From contig JAGWST010000448.1 in the NCBI GenBank assembly GCA_028869325.1, positions 1-8,819 of the forward strand: a stretch of DNA of 8,819 nt, written 5' to 3'. The notes under the pieces are model-generated. The model was not told where the DNA came from and ran no database searches. It saw only the letters and a program-made list of their open reading frames with translations. Positions 1 through 7,794 of the stretch are shown piece after piece; positions within the stretch are counted from its first letter, which is position 1, and each line of letters starts with the position of its first letter. The translations under genes and the position numbers were made by a program. This DNA is from a bacterium (GTDB lineage: Bacteria > Vulcanimicrobiota > Vulcanimicrobiia > Vulcanimicrobiales > SCRA01).

Positions 1-745
1 CGTGCCGCGCATCGGCGGCGTCGGCGACAGCCAGCACCAACGCCTCCACGTCCTCCGCGGTCGCTTCGTCTAACGTGAAGCCGTCGCCGGGCGCCGCGCT
101 GGGATCGCTCTGCGCGTCGGCTAGCTCGGCGATGCTCGGGTCGCTTTGGAAGAGCAGCGAAAACGCGCGCGCGTAGTGCGGCCCGACCTCGCGTCCGGCG
201 GCGGCCATCACCTCACGATAGGCCTCCTCTGGAGGCAGCGCGCGCCGGCTCGGGCGCTCCGCCAAAGCGGAGACGAAGGTGTCCGCGAGGCGCAGCACCT
301 GCGATGCCGTGGGAATCTGCGACCAGCGCAGTTGGTCGGGGTAGCCCGTCCCGTCCCACCACTCGTGGTGCCAGCGAATCAGCTCCGCCACGCGCGGCGG
401 AAAGACGCGGATACGCGCGATGGCCTGCGCGCCGATGCTTGGATGCTCCCACAGATCGATGGACTCCGTGCGCTGCGGTGGACCGGAGCGATGGAATATC
501 TCGCTCTGCAGCCACAGCTCACCGATGTCGTGCAGCATCCCCGCGAAGTAGAGCGCGCGATGCTCGCTTGCATCGACGCCGCAATGCGGGGCGAGCTTGA
601 GCGCAAGCCAGGCAACGCGCCGGCCGTGACCGATTCGGTGACCCTCGGCCAGGTCGGAGGCCGAGGCGAGGACGTGAGCCAGGGCCGTAGCGGCGCCGGC
701 CACGCTGCGGCTAGGAATGCCTCCGGAGCCCTTGAAAAGAGTCAT
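1..745 (-). CDS. HD-GYP-type metal-dependent phosphohydrolase (3' end cut off by the window)
   Basis: The minus-strand frame is open from ATG at 745 to the window edge (248 residues), with no stop, so the C-terminus is missing. Visible HD-GYP landmarks are an N-terminal helix with HRIGHGRRVA near residue 47, HDIGE at 72-76, EHPSIG near 96, HHEWWDGTGYP at 126-136, and LADTF near 153 supplying the late Asp. These are the expected metal ligands of the family, which hydrolyses cyclic di-GMP or related nucleotides in the cytoplasm. The Lys of HDxGK is Glu76, and GYP is followed by DQL rather than the more usual xGL, so the substrate is less certain than the fold. No sensor or receiver domain precedes the catalytic region in this reading. 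The residues after GYP, rich in Ala, Asp and Glu, resemble nothing I recognise. GGAA lies about 5 nt before the ATG. The gene diverges from the moaC-led operon, so a shared regulatory region is possible. Confidence 0.85.
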   Translation of the reverse strand, partial: MTLFKGSGGIPSRSVAGAATALAHVLASASDLAEGHRIGHGRRVAWLALKLAPHCGVDASEHRALYFAGMLHDIGELWLQSEIFHRSGPPQRTESIDLWEHPSIGAQAIARIRVFPPRVAELIRWHHEWWDGTGYPDQLRWSQIPTASQVLRLADTFVSALAERPSRRALPPEEAYREVMAAAGREVGPHYARAFSLLFQSDPSIAELADAQSDPSAAPGDGFTLDEATAEDVEALVLAVADAADARH

Positions 746-782
746 CGTTTCCGTTACACCATCGGCCGAGATCGAGCGTACG
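732..782. promoter_or_regulatory. Divergent start region with possible promoters for both directions
   Basis: Only 37 bp (746-782) separate the two proposed start codons. On the plus strand, TTGAAA at 732-737 could be a -35 box, with TACACC at 755-760 as a poor -10 after a 17-nt spacer. Transcription would then begin about 16 nt before the TTG at 783. On the minus strand, TGTAAC (758 to 753) is a 4/6 match to a -10 box and would give an almost leaderless message from the ATG at 745, but no good -35 was found. The stretch 731-760 is less GC-rich than its surroundings. The boxes are weak and unproven; the divergent arrangement is the firmer observation. Confidence 0.25.
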
Positions 783-1277
783 TTGAGTGAACCCGACCCC
801 AAGGTCTTCTCGCACCTGACGCCCGACGGGCGCCTGACCATGGTGGACGTGGGCGCGAAGACGGCGAGCGAGCGCAGTGCCACGGCCGCCGCCGTGGTCG
901 TCGTCTCGGCCCGCACGGAGGCGCTGCTGCGCGAACGCGCCCTACCCAAGGGGGATGCCCTCGTCGCGGCTCAAGTCGCCGGCATCCTCGCCGCTAAGCG
1001 CACGGCGGAGCTGGTTCCGCTCTGCCATGGCCTGCCTCTCTCATCGGTGGATATCGCCTTCTCGTGGCGAGGTCCCGGCCGCCTAGAGGTCAGGGCCACC
1101 GCCAGGACGATTGCGCAGACGGGCGTCGAGATGGAGGCGCTGACGGCCGTCTCGATCGCCGCGCTCACGATCTACGACATGGTCAAGGGGGTCGAGCGCG
1201 GCGTCACCATCGAGCGCATCCGTCTGCTGGAGAAGCGGGGGGGCAAGAGCGGGGTGTGGAGCGCGCCGGAGCCGTGA
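783..1277 (+). CDS. moaC: Cyclic pyranopterin monophosphate synthase MoaC
   Basis: MoaC converts 3',8-cyclo-7,8-dihydro-GTP, made by MoaA, to cyclic pyranopterin monophosphate in the first stage of molybdenum cofactor synthesis. The family signature is present: MVDVGAK, PKGD with Lys56, [13 protein letters not shown] with His82, [16 protein letters not shown] with Asp132 and Lys135, and [10 protein letters not shown]. These match the E. coli active-site residues K51, H77, E112/E114, D128 and K131 with a constant small offset. The common CHPL is CHGL here. I place the start at TTG 783, giving 164 residues, close to the usual 160, with FSHLTPDG aligned to the normal N-terminus. An in-frame ATG at 717 would add 22 residues that are antisense to the HD-GYP gene start and lack family similarity. 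The stop overlaps the next start by 4 nt (GTGA). Confidence 0.93.
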   Translation: MSEPDPKVFSHLTPDGRLTMVDVGAKTASERSATAAAVVVVSARTEALLRERALPKGDALVAAQVAGILAAKRTAELVPLCHGLPLSSVDIAFSWRGPGRLEVRATARTIAQTGVEMEALTAVSIAALTIYDMVKGVERGVTIERIRLLEKRGGKSGVWSAPEP

Positions 1278-1759
1278 GCGCGTACCGCGTCGCCGTCATC
1301 GTCCTCTCGGACCGCGCAGCCGCAGGGGTTCGTCCCGACGCCTGTCTCCCGGTCGTGCGCGAGCAGCTTGGCGAGGATTTCTCGATCGCTGCCGAGGAGA
1401 TCATGCCCGACGACGCCGGCCGGCTCCAGGCCCGGCTCCGCGACCTGGCCGACGTCGCGCGCATGCCGCTCGTCTTGACCTGCGGGGGCACCGGCTTGGC
1501 GCCGCGCGACCGCACCCCACAGGCCACGCTGGCCGTCGTCGACTACCAGGTCCCCGGGATCGCCGAGGTCATGCGCGCTGCGGCGCAACGGGCGGTGCCG
1601 ACCGCGATGCTCTCGCGTGCGGTGGCGGGAGTCCGTGCGGCGACGCTGATCGTCAACCTACCGGGGAGTCCAAAGGCGGTGAGAGAAAACCTCGAGGCGA
1701 TCCGTTCGGCCCTGCCGCACGCGCTCGACCTGCTCGCCGGTGGGGTAACCGATGGCTGA
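1274..1759 (+). CDS. MoaB/Mog-family molybdopterin adenylyltransferase
   Basis: This is a 161-residue single-domain protein of the MoaB/Mog (MoCF biosynthesis) family, which adenylylates molybdopterin before molybdate insertion. The N-terminus [23 protein letters not shown] near 68-74, [19 protein letters not shown] and [15 protein letters not shown] are the expected family blocks in order. The commoner TTGGTG reads TCGGTG. Whether it is the functional Mog or a MoaB-type paralogue cannot be decided from sequence alone, so no symbol is given. The start is GTG 1274, inside the moaC stop (GTGA). Only a close GGAG (1268-1271) precedes it, so reinitiation after moaC is likely. A longer frame reaches back to an ATG at 1064, but that part is a shadow of moaC. 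The gene ends 8 nt inside the following receiver gene. Confidence 0.9.
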   Translation: MSAYRVAVIVLSDRAAAGVRPDACLPVVREQLGEDFSIAAEEIMPDDAGRLQARLRDLADVARMPLVLTCGGTGLAPRDRTPQATLAVVDYQVPGIAEVMRAAAQRAVPTAMLSRAVAGVRAATLIVNLPGSPKAVRENLEAIRSALPHALDLLAGGVTDG

Positions 1760-2117
1760 TACGCCGACACGAGTACTCGTCATCGACGACGATCCGAACC
1801 TCACCCGGCTCCTCTCGCTGCTCTTGGAGATGGAAGGCTGGGAGGCGTGGATCGAGCGCGACGGTACGGCGGGGCTCCAGCGCGCGCTCGAAGGGCGTGC
1901 CGACCTCATCCTCCTGGACCTCATGCTGCCAGGCCTCTCGGGCTGGGAGGTGCTCAAGCGGCTGCGCGAGGCGGAGCAGACCCGCCGGACACCGGTCATC
2001 GTCCTCTCCGCACGCGGGGGCGAGGCGGTGATCGAAGGGGCCGACTACATGTCCAAACCATTCGATCCCCAAGAGCTCATGGAGCGAGTCCGCGGGATGC
2101 TCGCCGAGGCGCCGTGA
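1752..2117 (+). CDS. Stand-alone response-regulator receiver (CheY-like) with a short alpha-4 region
   Basis: A 121-residue receiver domain with no output domain. The acidic pair Asp12/Asp13 (VIDDDP), phosphoacceptor Asp56 (LLDLMLPGLSG), Ser86 (VIVLSAR) and Lys102 (SKPF) are all present, so phosphotransfer chemistry looks intact. Between Ser86 and Lys102 there are 16 steps rather than the 22 of CheY; the loss falls in the beta-4/alpha-4 segment that usually signals to partners. No histidine kinase is in view, so the partner is unknown. It could act as a phosphorylation-dependent protein-protein switch, but nothing in the sequence names the target. The start ATG 1752 overlaps the preceding gene by 8 nt and has GGTGGGG at 1739-1745 as a reasonable ribosome site. 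Its position inside a cofactor-synthesis operon may be incidental. The stop overlaps folC by 4 nt (GTGA). Confidence 0.88.
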   Translation: MADTPTRVLVIDDDPNLTRLLSLLLEMEGWEAWIERDGTAGLQRALEGRADLILLDLMLPGLSGWEVLKRLREAEQTRRTPVIVLSARGGEAVIEGADYMSKPFDPQELMERVRGMLAEAP

Positions 2118-3451
2118 CCTTCGAAGAAGCCCAGCGCTACCTCATCGGGACCATCAACGAGACCGTCTCGCGGGCGCAGCCCGGACGCCTCGTGCGCATG
2201 CGAACGCTGCTGCGCCGTCTGGGCGATCCGCAGGATCGCTATCCGACGCTGCACATCGGCGGGACATCGGGCAAGGGCTCGACCTGCACGATGGCGGCCA
2301 GCGTATTGCGTGCGCACGGCTTGCGCGTGGGACTGCATACGAAGCCGCACTTGCGCTCGGTCACGGAGCGCGCACGCGTCGACGCGGCGGCGGTGAGTGA
2401 GGAGCGCTTCGCCGAGCTGCTGGGGGAGATGATGCCGGCGCTTGAGGCCACCGCCGCCGATGAGGGGAGGCCGAGCTACTACGAGACGCTGCTGGCGCTA
2501 GCGTTCCTGCACTTCGCGCGTGAGCATGTGGAGGTGGCCGTGATCGAGGTGGGGATCGGCGGCACGCTCGACGGCACCAACGTCTTGCATCCGGAGGTCG
2601 CGGTCATCACCAACGTCGGCTTCGACCATATGGAGATCCTCGGCGACACGCTCGAGAAGATCGCCTTCGACAAGGCCGGCATCGCCAAAGCCGGGATACC
2701 GCTGATCAGCGACGTCGACCGCGCGGAGGCGCGCGTCGTGATCGAGGAGCGCTGCGCGCAGGTCGGTGCCCCCTTCTTGAGCGTGCGCGACCTGGTCGCC
2801 ATCGAGAAGCAGGCGGGACAGGGCCGCCACGGCCAGCAGGCGCTGATGACGACGCCCGCGGGGAGCTATCGTGTCGATCTTCCGCTGCTGGGGGGCTTCC
2901 AGCTCCGCAACGCCGCCACCGCGATCCTGGCGGTCGAGCAGCTGCGCGAGGGCCTGCGGCCGGCGGTTGCCGCCGTCGAGCGCGGGTTGGCGGAGGTCTC
3001 CCTGGCCGGACGCGTGGAGTTCTACCCATCGCGCCCCGTGGTGGTCTTCGACGTTGCCCACAACCCCGACAAGGCTGGGGCGTTGGCGGGTGCGTTGCGC
3101 GAGGAGTGGCCCGGACGCCGCTTTCACTTTGTGGTCGGCGTGGTGGAGGGGAAAGACGCCCGCGAGATGATCGGCATCTGGTCGCAGTTGCCGGGGAGCT
3201 TCATCTTTACGTCGTTCGTCGTACCGGGGCGCCCTGCAACCCGGTTGCAGCGCCTGCAGGGCTACGCCCAAGGCTTTGGGCGGGCGAGCCGGGCGATCAA
3301 CGATCCGGTGGAGGCCTTGGCCGTCGCGCGGCGTATGGCCGAGGCGGACGACGTGGTCGTCGTCACCGGCTCGACATTTGTTGTGGCCGAGCTCCGGGAG
3401 TGGTGGCTTGCCAACGTCTCCTCCGTATCAGGTCCGCGATCCCAGGTTTGA
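2114..3451 (+). CDS. folC: Bifunctional folylpolyglutamate/dihydrofolate synthase FolC
   Basis: A 445-residue Mur-ligase-family enzyme that adds glutamate to dihydropteroate and/or tetrahydrofolate using ATP. In order: an N-terminal helix (VTFEEAQRYL), the P-loop GGTSGKGST (residues 49-57), KPHLRSVTERARVD (77 on), EVGIGGTLDGTN (145-156), TNVGFDH, the DKAGI block that carries the carbamylated lysine, VFDVAHNP in the C-terminal domain, and a terminal VVVTGSTFVVAEL. These blocks make the family assignment firm. Two differ from the usual form: SPHL reads KPHL and EVGxGGR reads GGT, both near the active site, so glutamate-chain specificity is less sure. The start GTG 2114 sits in the receiver stop (GTGA), with GAGG 4 nt before it. 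An 89-codon upstream extension in the same frame is a receiver-gene shadow. The 3' end overlaps folP by about 44 nt if the TTG start proposed there is right. Confidence 0.93.
   Translation: MTFEEAQRYLIGTINETVSRAQPGRLVRMRTLLRRLGDPQDRYPTLHIGGTSGKGSTCTMAASVLRAHGLRVGLHTKPHLRSVTERARVDAAAVSEERFAELLGEMMPALEATAADEGRPSYYETLLALAFLHFAREHVEVAVIEVGIGGTLDGTNVLHPEVAVITNVGFDHMEILGDTLEKIAFDKAGIAKAGIPLISDVDRAEARVVIEERCAQVGAPFLSVRDLVAIEKQAGQGRHGQQALMTTPAGSYRVDLPLLGGFQLRNAATAILAVEQLREGLRPAVAAVERGLAEVSLAGRVEFYPSRPVVVFDVAHNPDKAGALAGALREEWPGRRFHFVVGVVEGKDAREMIGIWSQLPGSFIFTSFVVPGRPATRLQRLQGYAQGFGRASRAINDPVEALAVARRMAEADDVVVVTGSTFVVAELREWWLANVSSVSGPRSQV
3396..3400 (+). promoter_or_regulatory. Ribosome binding site supporting the folP TTG start
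   Basis: GGGAG lies 7 nt before TTG 3408, inside the end of folC. It is one of the clearest Shine-Dalgarno matches in the window and is the main reason for choosing this start; no in-frame ATG or GTG lies between it and the first conserved DHPS block. Confidence 0.5.
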
Positions 3452-4301
3452 CCGGGGTGCCCTGCGCGCCCGCGGGCGTGCTCTGCCGTGGGGCCAGCGA
3501 ACTTACGTCGCCGGTATCGTCAACGTCAGCCCGGACTCGTTCTCCGGCGACGGAGTGGCCGACCCCGAGGCGGCCATCGCCCGGGCGATCACTCAGCTGG
3601 ACGCCGGGGCCGACCTGCTGGACATCGGCGGTGAGTCGACCCGCCCCGGGCACACGCCGCTGGATGCCGCCGTTGAGCTGCGTCGCGTCCTGCCGGTGAT
3701 CGCGGGCGTCCGGGCGCTCCGCCCGGAGGCGATCATCAGCGTAGATACGTTCAAGGCCGAGATCGCCCAGGCGGCGCTGGCGGCGGGGGCCGACATCGTG
3801 AACAGCGTCTGGGGCTGGACGCGTGGGATGCTGGAGGTTGCTGCAACCCATCGCGCTCCGGCGATCCTCATGCACAACAAGCGCGTCGCCGTCTACGAGC
3901 GCGACGTCGTCGACGAGGTTGTCGCCTGGCTGGAGCGCGAGTCGCGCGCCGCGTTGGATGCGGGGATCCCCGCGGAGTCGATCGTGCTCGACCCGGGCAT
4001 CGGCTTCGGCAAGTCGCCCGAGCACAATCTCGCGCTGCTGCGCTCGCTCGATCGCATCGTCGCGCTGGGCTTCCCAACGCTGCTGGGGACCTCACGCAAA
4101 TCGGTGATCGGCCTGCTCACCGGCAAGCCCGCCGGCCCGCAGCGCGCTTGGGGGACCGCGGCGACCGTCGCGCTAGCCGTTGGCTCGCGCATCGACGTCG
4201 TGCGTGTGCACGACGTGGCCGAGATGGTTGATGTGGCGGCGGTGAGCGACGCGATAGCGCGCGGCTGGCGCCCGGCAGGCTGGCGAGACGCCTTGCCGTG
4301 A
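3408..4301 (+). CDS. folP: Dihydropteroate synthase FolP
   Basis: FolP condenses 6-hydroxymethyl-7,8-dihydropterin pyrophosphate with p-aminobenzoate to give dihydropteroate; it is the sulfonamide target. The TIM-barrel landmarks appear in order: GIVNVSPDSFS (36-46), DIGGESTRPG, SVDTFKAE with Asp113, Asn132, DPGIGFGKSP with Asp195, LGTSRKS with Lys231, and RVHDV with Arg266/His268. The normally conserved Asn-Asp before the glycine reads Asn-Ser (NSVWG), keeping the pterin-contacting Asn. With TTG 3408 the product is 297 residues, slightly longer than typical because of a proline-rich, poorly conserved N-terminus. The true start could lie further downstream at a non-canonical codon. The longest frame begins at 3276 but is a folC shadow there. 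The gene overlaps folC by 44 nt and folB by 4 nt, fitting one folate operon. Confidence 0.92.
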   Translation: MPTSPPYQVRDPRFDRGALRARGRALPWGQRTYVAGIVNVSPDSFSGDGVADPEAAIARAITQLDAGADLLDIGGESTRPGHTPLDAAVELRRVLPVIAGVRALRPEAIISVDTFKAEIAQAALAAGADIVNSVWGWTRGMLEVAATHRAPAILMHNKRVAVYERDVVDEVVAWLERESRAALDAGIPAESIVLDPGIGFGKSPEHNLALLRSLDRIVALGFPTLLGTSRKSVIGLLTGKPAGPQRAWGTAATVALAVGSRIDVVRVHDVAEMVDVAAVSDAIARGWRPAGWRDALP

Positions 4302-4669
4302 GCGATCGCATCGAGCTGCGGGATATCCGTGCCTGGGGTCGCCATGGCGCCGATCCCGGCGAGAAGGAGCGTCCGCAGCCCTTCGATCTCGATGTCGCGC
4401 TGGAGCTCGATCTCTCCGCTGCCGAGCGCAGCGATGCACTCGCCGACACCGTCGACTACGCCGCGCTCCATCGCGGCATCGTCGCGATCGTCGAGACGCG
4501 CTCGTACGATCTGCTGGAGCGCCTTGCCGCCGAGATCGCGGCGCTGGCCCTGGCCGACCGTCGCGTGCGCAACGTGCGCGTCGCCGTCGCCAAGCCGCGT
4601 CTGCTGAACGGCGCGACGCCGGTGGTGACGCTCGAGCGCGGCCGCCCGAGCGTGGGGCCGCAACGGTGA
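4298..4669 (+). CDS. folB: Dihydroneopterin aldolase FolB
   Basis: FolB cleaves 7,8-dihydroneopterin to 6-hydroxymethyl-7,8-dihydropterin and glycolaldehyde, and often also epimerises the substrate. At 123 residues it has the normal length. Residues fall at the positions known from the S. aureus enzyme: Glu22 in GEKER, Tyr54 in TVDYAAL, Glu74 in LLERLA, and the catalytic Lys99 in VAKP (Lys100 there). The C-terminal part after KPRLLNG is less typical, lacking the usual acidic-hydrophobic tail. The start GTG 4298 lies in the folP stop (GTGA) with no convincing ribosome site, so translation probably depends on ribosomes finishing folP. Its product is the substrate of the HPPK encoded next. Confidence 0.9.
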   Translation: MSDRIELRDIRAWGRHGADPGEKERPQPFDLDVALELDLSAAERSDALADTVDYAALHRGIVAIVETRSYDLLERLAAEIAALALADRRVRNVRVAVAKPRLLNGATPVVTLERGRPSVGPQR

Positions 4670-5967
4670 GGCTGGTCGCGCTGGGGTTTGGCGCCAATCT
4701 CGGAGATGCGCCGGGCGCAATTCACACCGCCATCGCTCGCATGGCGCAGATCGGCACCCTGGTGGCGCGCTCTGATCTCTATCGTAGCGCGCCGTGGGGG
4801 GAGGCCGATCAACCGGCCTTCTACAACGCCGCGGCTCTCTACGAGAGCGAGCTGCCGGTGCGCGCGGTGATGGAGCTCGGTCAGCGGGTCGAGCGGGAGC
4901 TCGGGCGCGTGGAGAGCTATCGCTGGGGGCCGCGGGCGATCGACGTCGACATCCTGCTCGTCGAAGGTGTGACGATCGACGAGCAGGATCTGGGCGTGCC
5001 GCATCCGCGCCTGCGTGAACGCGCCTTCGCGCTGCTGCCGCTAGCGGAGATCGCCCCGGCGCTGCGCGATCCGCGCGACGGCGCTAGCGTCGCGGAGCTC
5101 GTCGCGGCGCTCTCTGCGGAGCAGCGCGCCGATGCCCGGCGCCTGAAGCGCTCGCGCGGCGACCTCGAGCGCATGCACACCGATTACGAGAGCGCCGCCG
5201 TCGATTACGACCGGCTGCGTCCGCTCAGCACCGGCGAAGGCCCCGTCGCCGGTGCGATTCTCGATGCCTGCGGCGTGCGCGGACGCCGCGGCGCTCGCAT
5301 ACTGGACGTCGGCTGCGGCACAGGGCGCTACGCGGTGTGGTTCGCGCGACAGCGAGGTCTCGAGGTCGTCGGCCTCGACGGCTCGCCAGCGATGCTCGCC
5401 CGCGCCCGCGCGAAGGCGCAGCGGATGCGCTGGATCGAGGGCAGGCTTCCCGCCGGTGTGCCCGATGAGCGTTTCGATGCGGCCTACAGCATCTTCGTCA
5501 TGCACCATCTGGACGAGCCGGAGCGTCGCGAGACCTTCGCGCGCCTGCGCCGTATCCTGGACGGACCGCTGGCGATCGCGACCTTCTCGCACCGCTACTT
5601 CTGCGAGCATCCCTTCGCGGAGATCTTTCCCGGCTTCCTGGACGTGGAGCTCTCGCGCTTCCCCTCGATTCCCGCGCTGCGCGCCGAGCTGCTCGACGCC
5701 GGATTTGCGCGCGTGGCGTTGCGGCGCGTGCGAGCGCAGCGCGATCAAGAGGCGGCACGTCTCTTGGAGCGCGTGGAGGGGAAGTTTCTCTCGACCTTTC
5801 ACGTGATGGCCCCGGAAGATTTCGCCGCGGGCCTTGCCGCGTTGCGCGAGTGGCTGCGCGATCACCGTTACGTCTTGGACTTCGACGTGAGCGTGCTGGT
5901 CGCCGACCCGCTTCCAGGGCGCCCGCGAGAGGCCGTCGAATCGAAGGCAGCCGATGCAGAACGATGA
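4666..5967 (+). CDS. folK: HPPK (FolK) fused to a class I SAM-dependent methyltransferase
   Basis: The 433-residue frame holds two complete domains. Residues 1 to about 158 are HPPK, which pyrophosphorylates 6-hydroxymethyl-dihydropterin for FolP: GFGANLGD, YRSAPWG, QPAFYNAA, RWGPRAIDVDIL with metal ligands Asp93/Asp95, and VPHPRLRERAF. After a short basic linker (KRSRGDLER) comes a methyltransferase: YESAAVDYDRL, motif I ILDVGCGTG (Asp214 to Gly220), VVGLDGSP, FDAAYSIFVMHHL, then a C-terminal part with RFPSIPALRAELLDAGF and FLSTFHVM. The substrate is unknown. No stop separates the domains. ATG 5173 (residue 170) could start a separate methyltransferase, but only a weak GAG precedes it. GTG 4666 overlaps folB (GTGA) and has GTGGGG at 4652-4657. 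The 3' end overlaps the next gene by 14 nt. Confidence 0.9.
   Translation: MRLVALGFGANLGDAPGAIHTAIARMAQIGTLVARSDLYRSAPWGEADQPAFYNAAALYESELPVRAVMELGQRVERELGRVESYRWGPRAIDVDILLVEGVTIDEQDLGVPHPRLRERAFALLPLAEIAPALRDPRDGASVAELVAALSAEQRADARRLKRSRGDLERMHTDYESAAVDYDRLRPLSTGEGPVAGAILDACGVRGRRGARILDVGCGTGRYAVWFARQRGLEVVGLDGSPAMLARARAKAQRMRWIEGRLPAGVPDERFDAAYSIFVMHHLDEPERRETFARLRRILDGPLAIATFSHRYFCEHPFAEIFPGFLDVELSRFPSIPALRAELLDAGFARVALRRVRAQRDQEAARLLERVEGKFLSTFHVMAPEDFAAGLAALREWLRDHRYVLDFDVSVLVADPLPGRPREAVESKAADAER
5943..5947 (+). promoter_or_regulatory. Ribosome binding site for the accB-like gene
   Basis: GAAGG sits 6 nt before ATG 5954, inside the end of the folK-methyltransferase gene. It supports this start and suggests that the accB-like gene is translated in its own right rather than only by coupling. 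Confidence 0.5.
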
Positions 5968-6414
5968 GAGAGAGAGCGACGTCCGTGGCGAGATCGAACG
6001 CCTGGTGCGTCCGTTGCTCCAGACCTTCGACGAGGGCGATTTGGTGCGTCTCGCGGTCGACGAGGAGGAGTTTGCGCTCGAGGTCGTGCGGCGCAACCGC
6101 CCGCGCGCCGTGACGACGGGCTCGGAAGGCATGACCGGCATCGCGGCGGCGGATCTCGCCGGGGGCGCGCCACAAGCGCCGGAGCGGCCGATGGAGCTGG
6201 TGACCTCAGACGTGGTCGGCGTCTTTCGCGGCAGCCGCCCCGCGGTGGTGATCGGCGAGCGGGTCGCCGCCTCGCGCGAGCTCGGTTATGTCGAGGCACT
6301 GGGCATCCGCAACCCGGTGCGCGCGGGCCGCGGCGGCGCGATCGCGGCGATCATGGTCGAGGAGGGCGAGCCGGTCGAATACGGCCAGCCGCTCTTCGGC
6401 TTCGAGGGCGGCGA

Positions 6415-6418
<4 letters not shown>
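5954..6418 (+). CDS. AccB-like biotin-carrier-domain protein lacking the biotinylated lysine
   Basis: This 154-residue protein has the layout of AccB, the biotin carboxyl carrier of acetyl-CoA carboxylase. It starts with a helical and acidic segment (IERLVRPLLQTFDEGDLVRL) like the AccB N-terminus, then has a short Pro/Ala linker and a C-terminal biotinyl/lipoyl fold. The end aligns without gaps to E. coli AccB: EALGI for EAMKM, then GGAIAAIMVEEGEPVEYG. The lysine that receives biotin is Gly117, so it cannot be biotinylated there. The segment matching the AccB thumb loop is about five residues short. It overlaps accC by 4 nt (ATGA), so a structural or regulatory role on biotin carboxylase is a reasonable inference. 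Plant BADC proteins are a known precedent for lysine-less BCCP relatives. A true, lysine-bearing AccB would have to be encoded elsewhere. Confidence 0.85.

Positions 6419-7793
<1,375 letters not shown>

Positions 7794-7794
<1 letters not shown>

Noticed and set aside
717..782. ATG 717 as the moaC start
   Set aside because: The extra 22 residues overlap the HD-GYP start in antisense, are not MoaC-like, and would place the start upstream of the proposed promoter; TTG 783 gives the normal length.
146..790. Plus-strand open frame of 214 codons at the left end
   Set aside because: It is antisense to the HD-GYP gene, whose motifs are clear on the minus strand; the plus-strand product is Arg/Ala-rich with no recognisable domain.
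1064..1273. N-terminal extension of the mog-family gene to ATG 1064
   Set aside because: This part is a frame shadow of moaC, low in complexity, and the family N-terminus begins right after GTG 1274.
1847..2113. N-terminal extension of folC to ATG 1847
   Set aside because: It covers the receiver gene in another frame and has the Arg/Gly/Pro bias of a shadow; FolC similarity starts at GTG 2114.
5041..6141. Minus-strand open frame of 366 codons
   Set aside because: It lies opposite the folK-methyltransferase and accB-like genes and shows no motif; long antisense frames are expected in GC-rich coding DNA.
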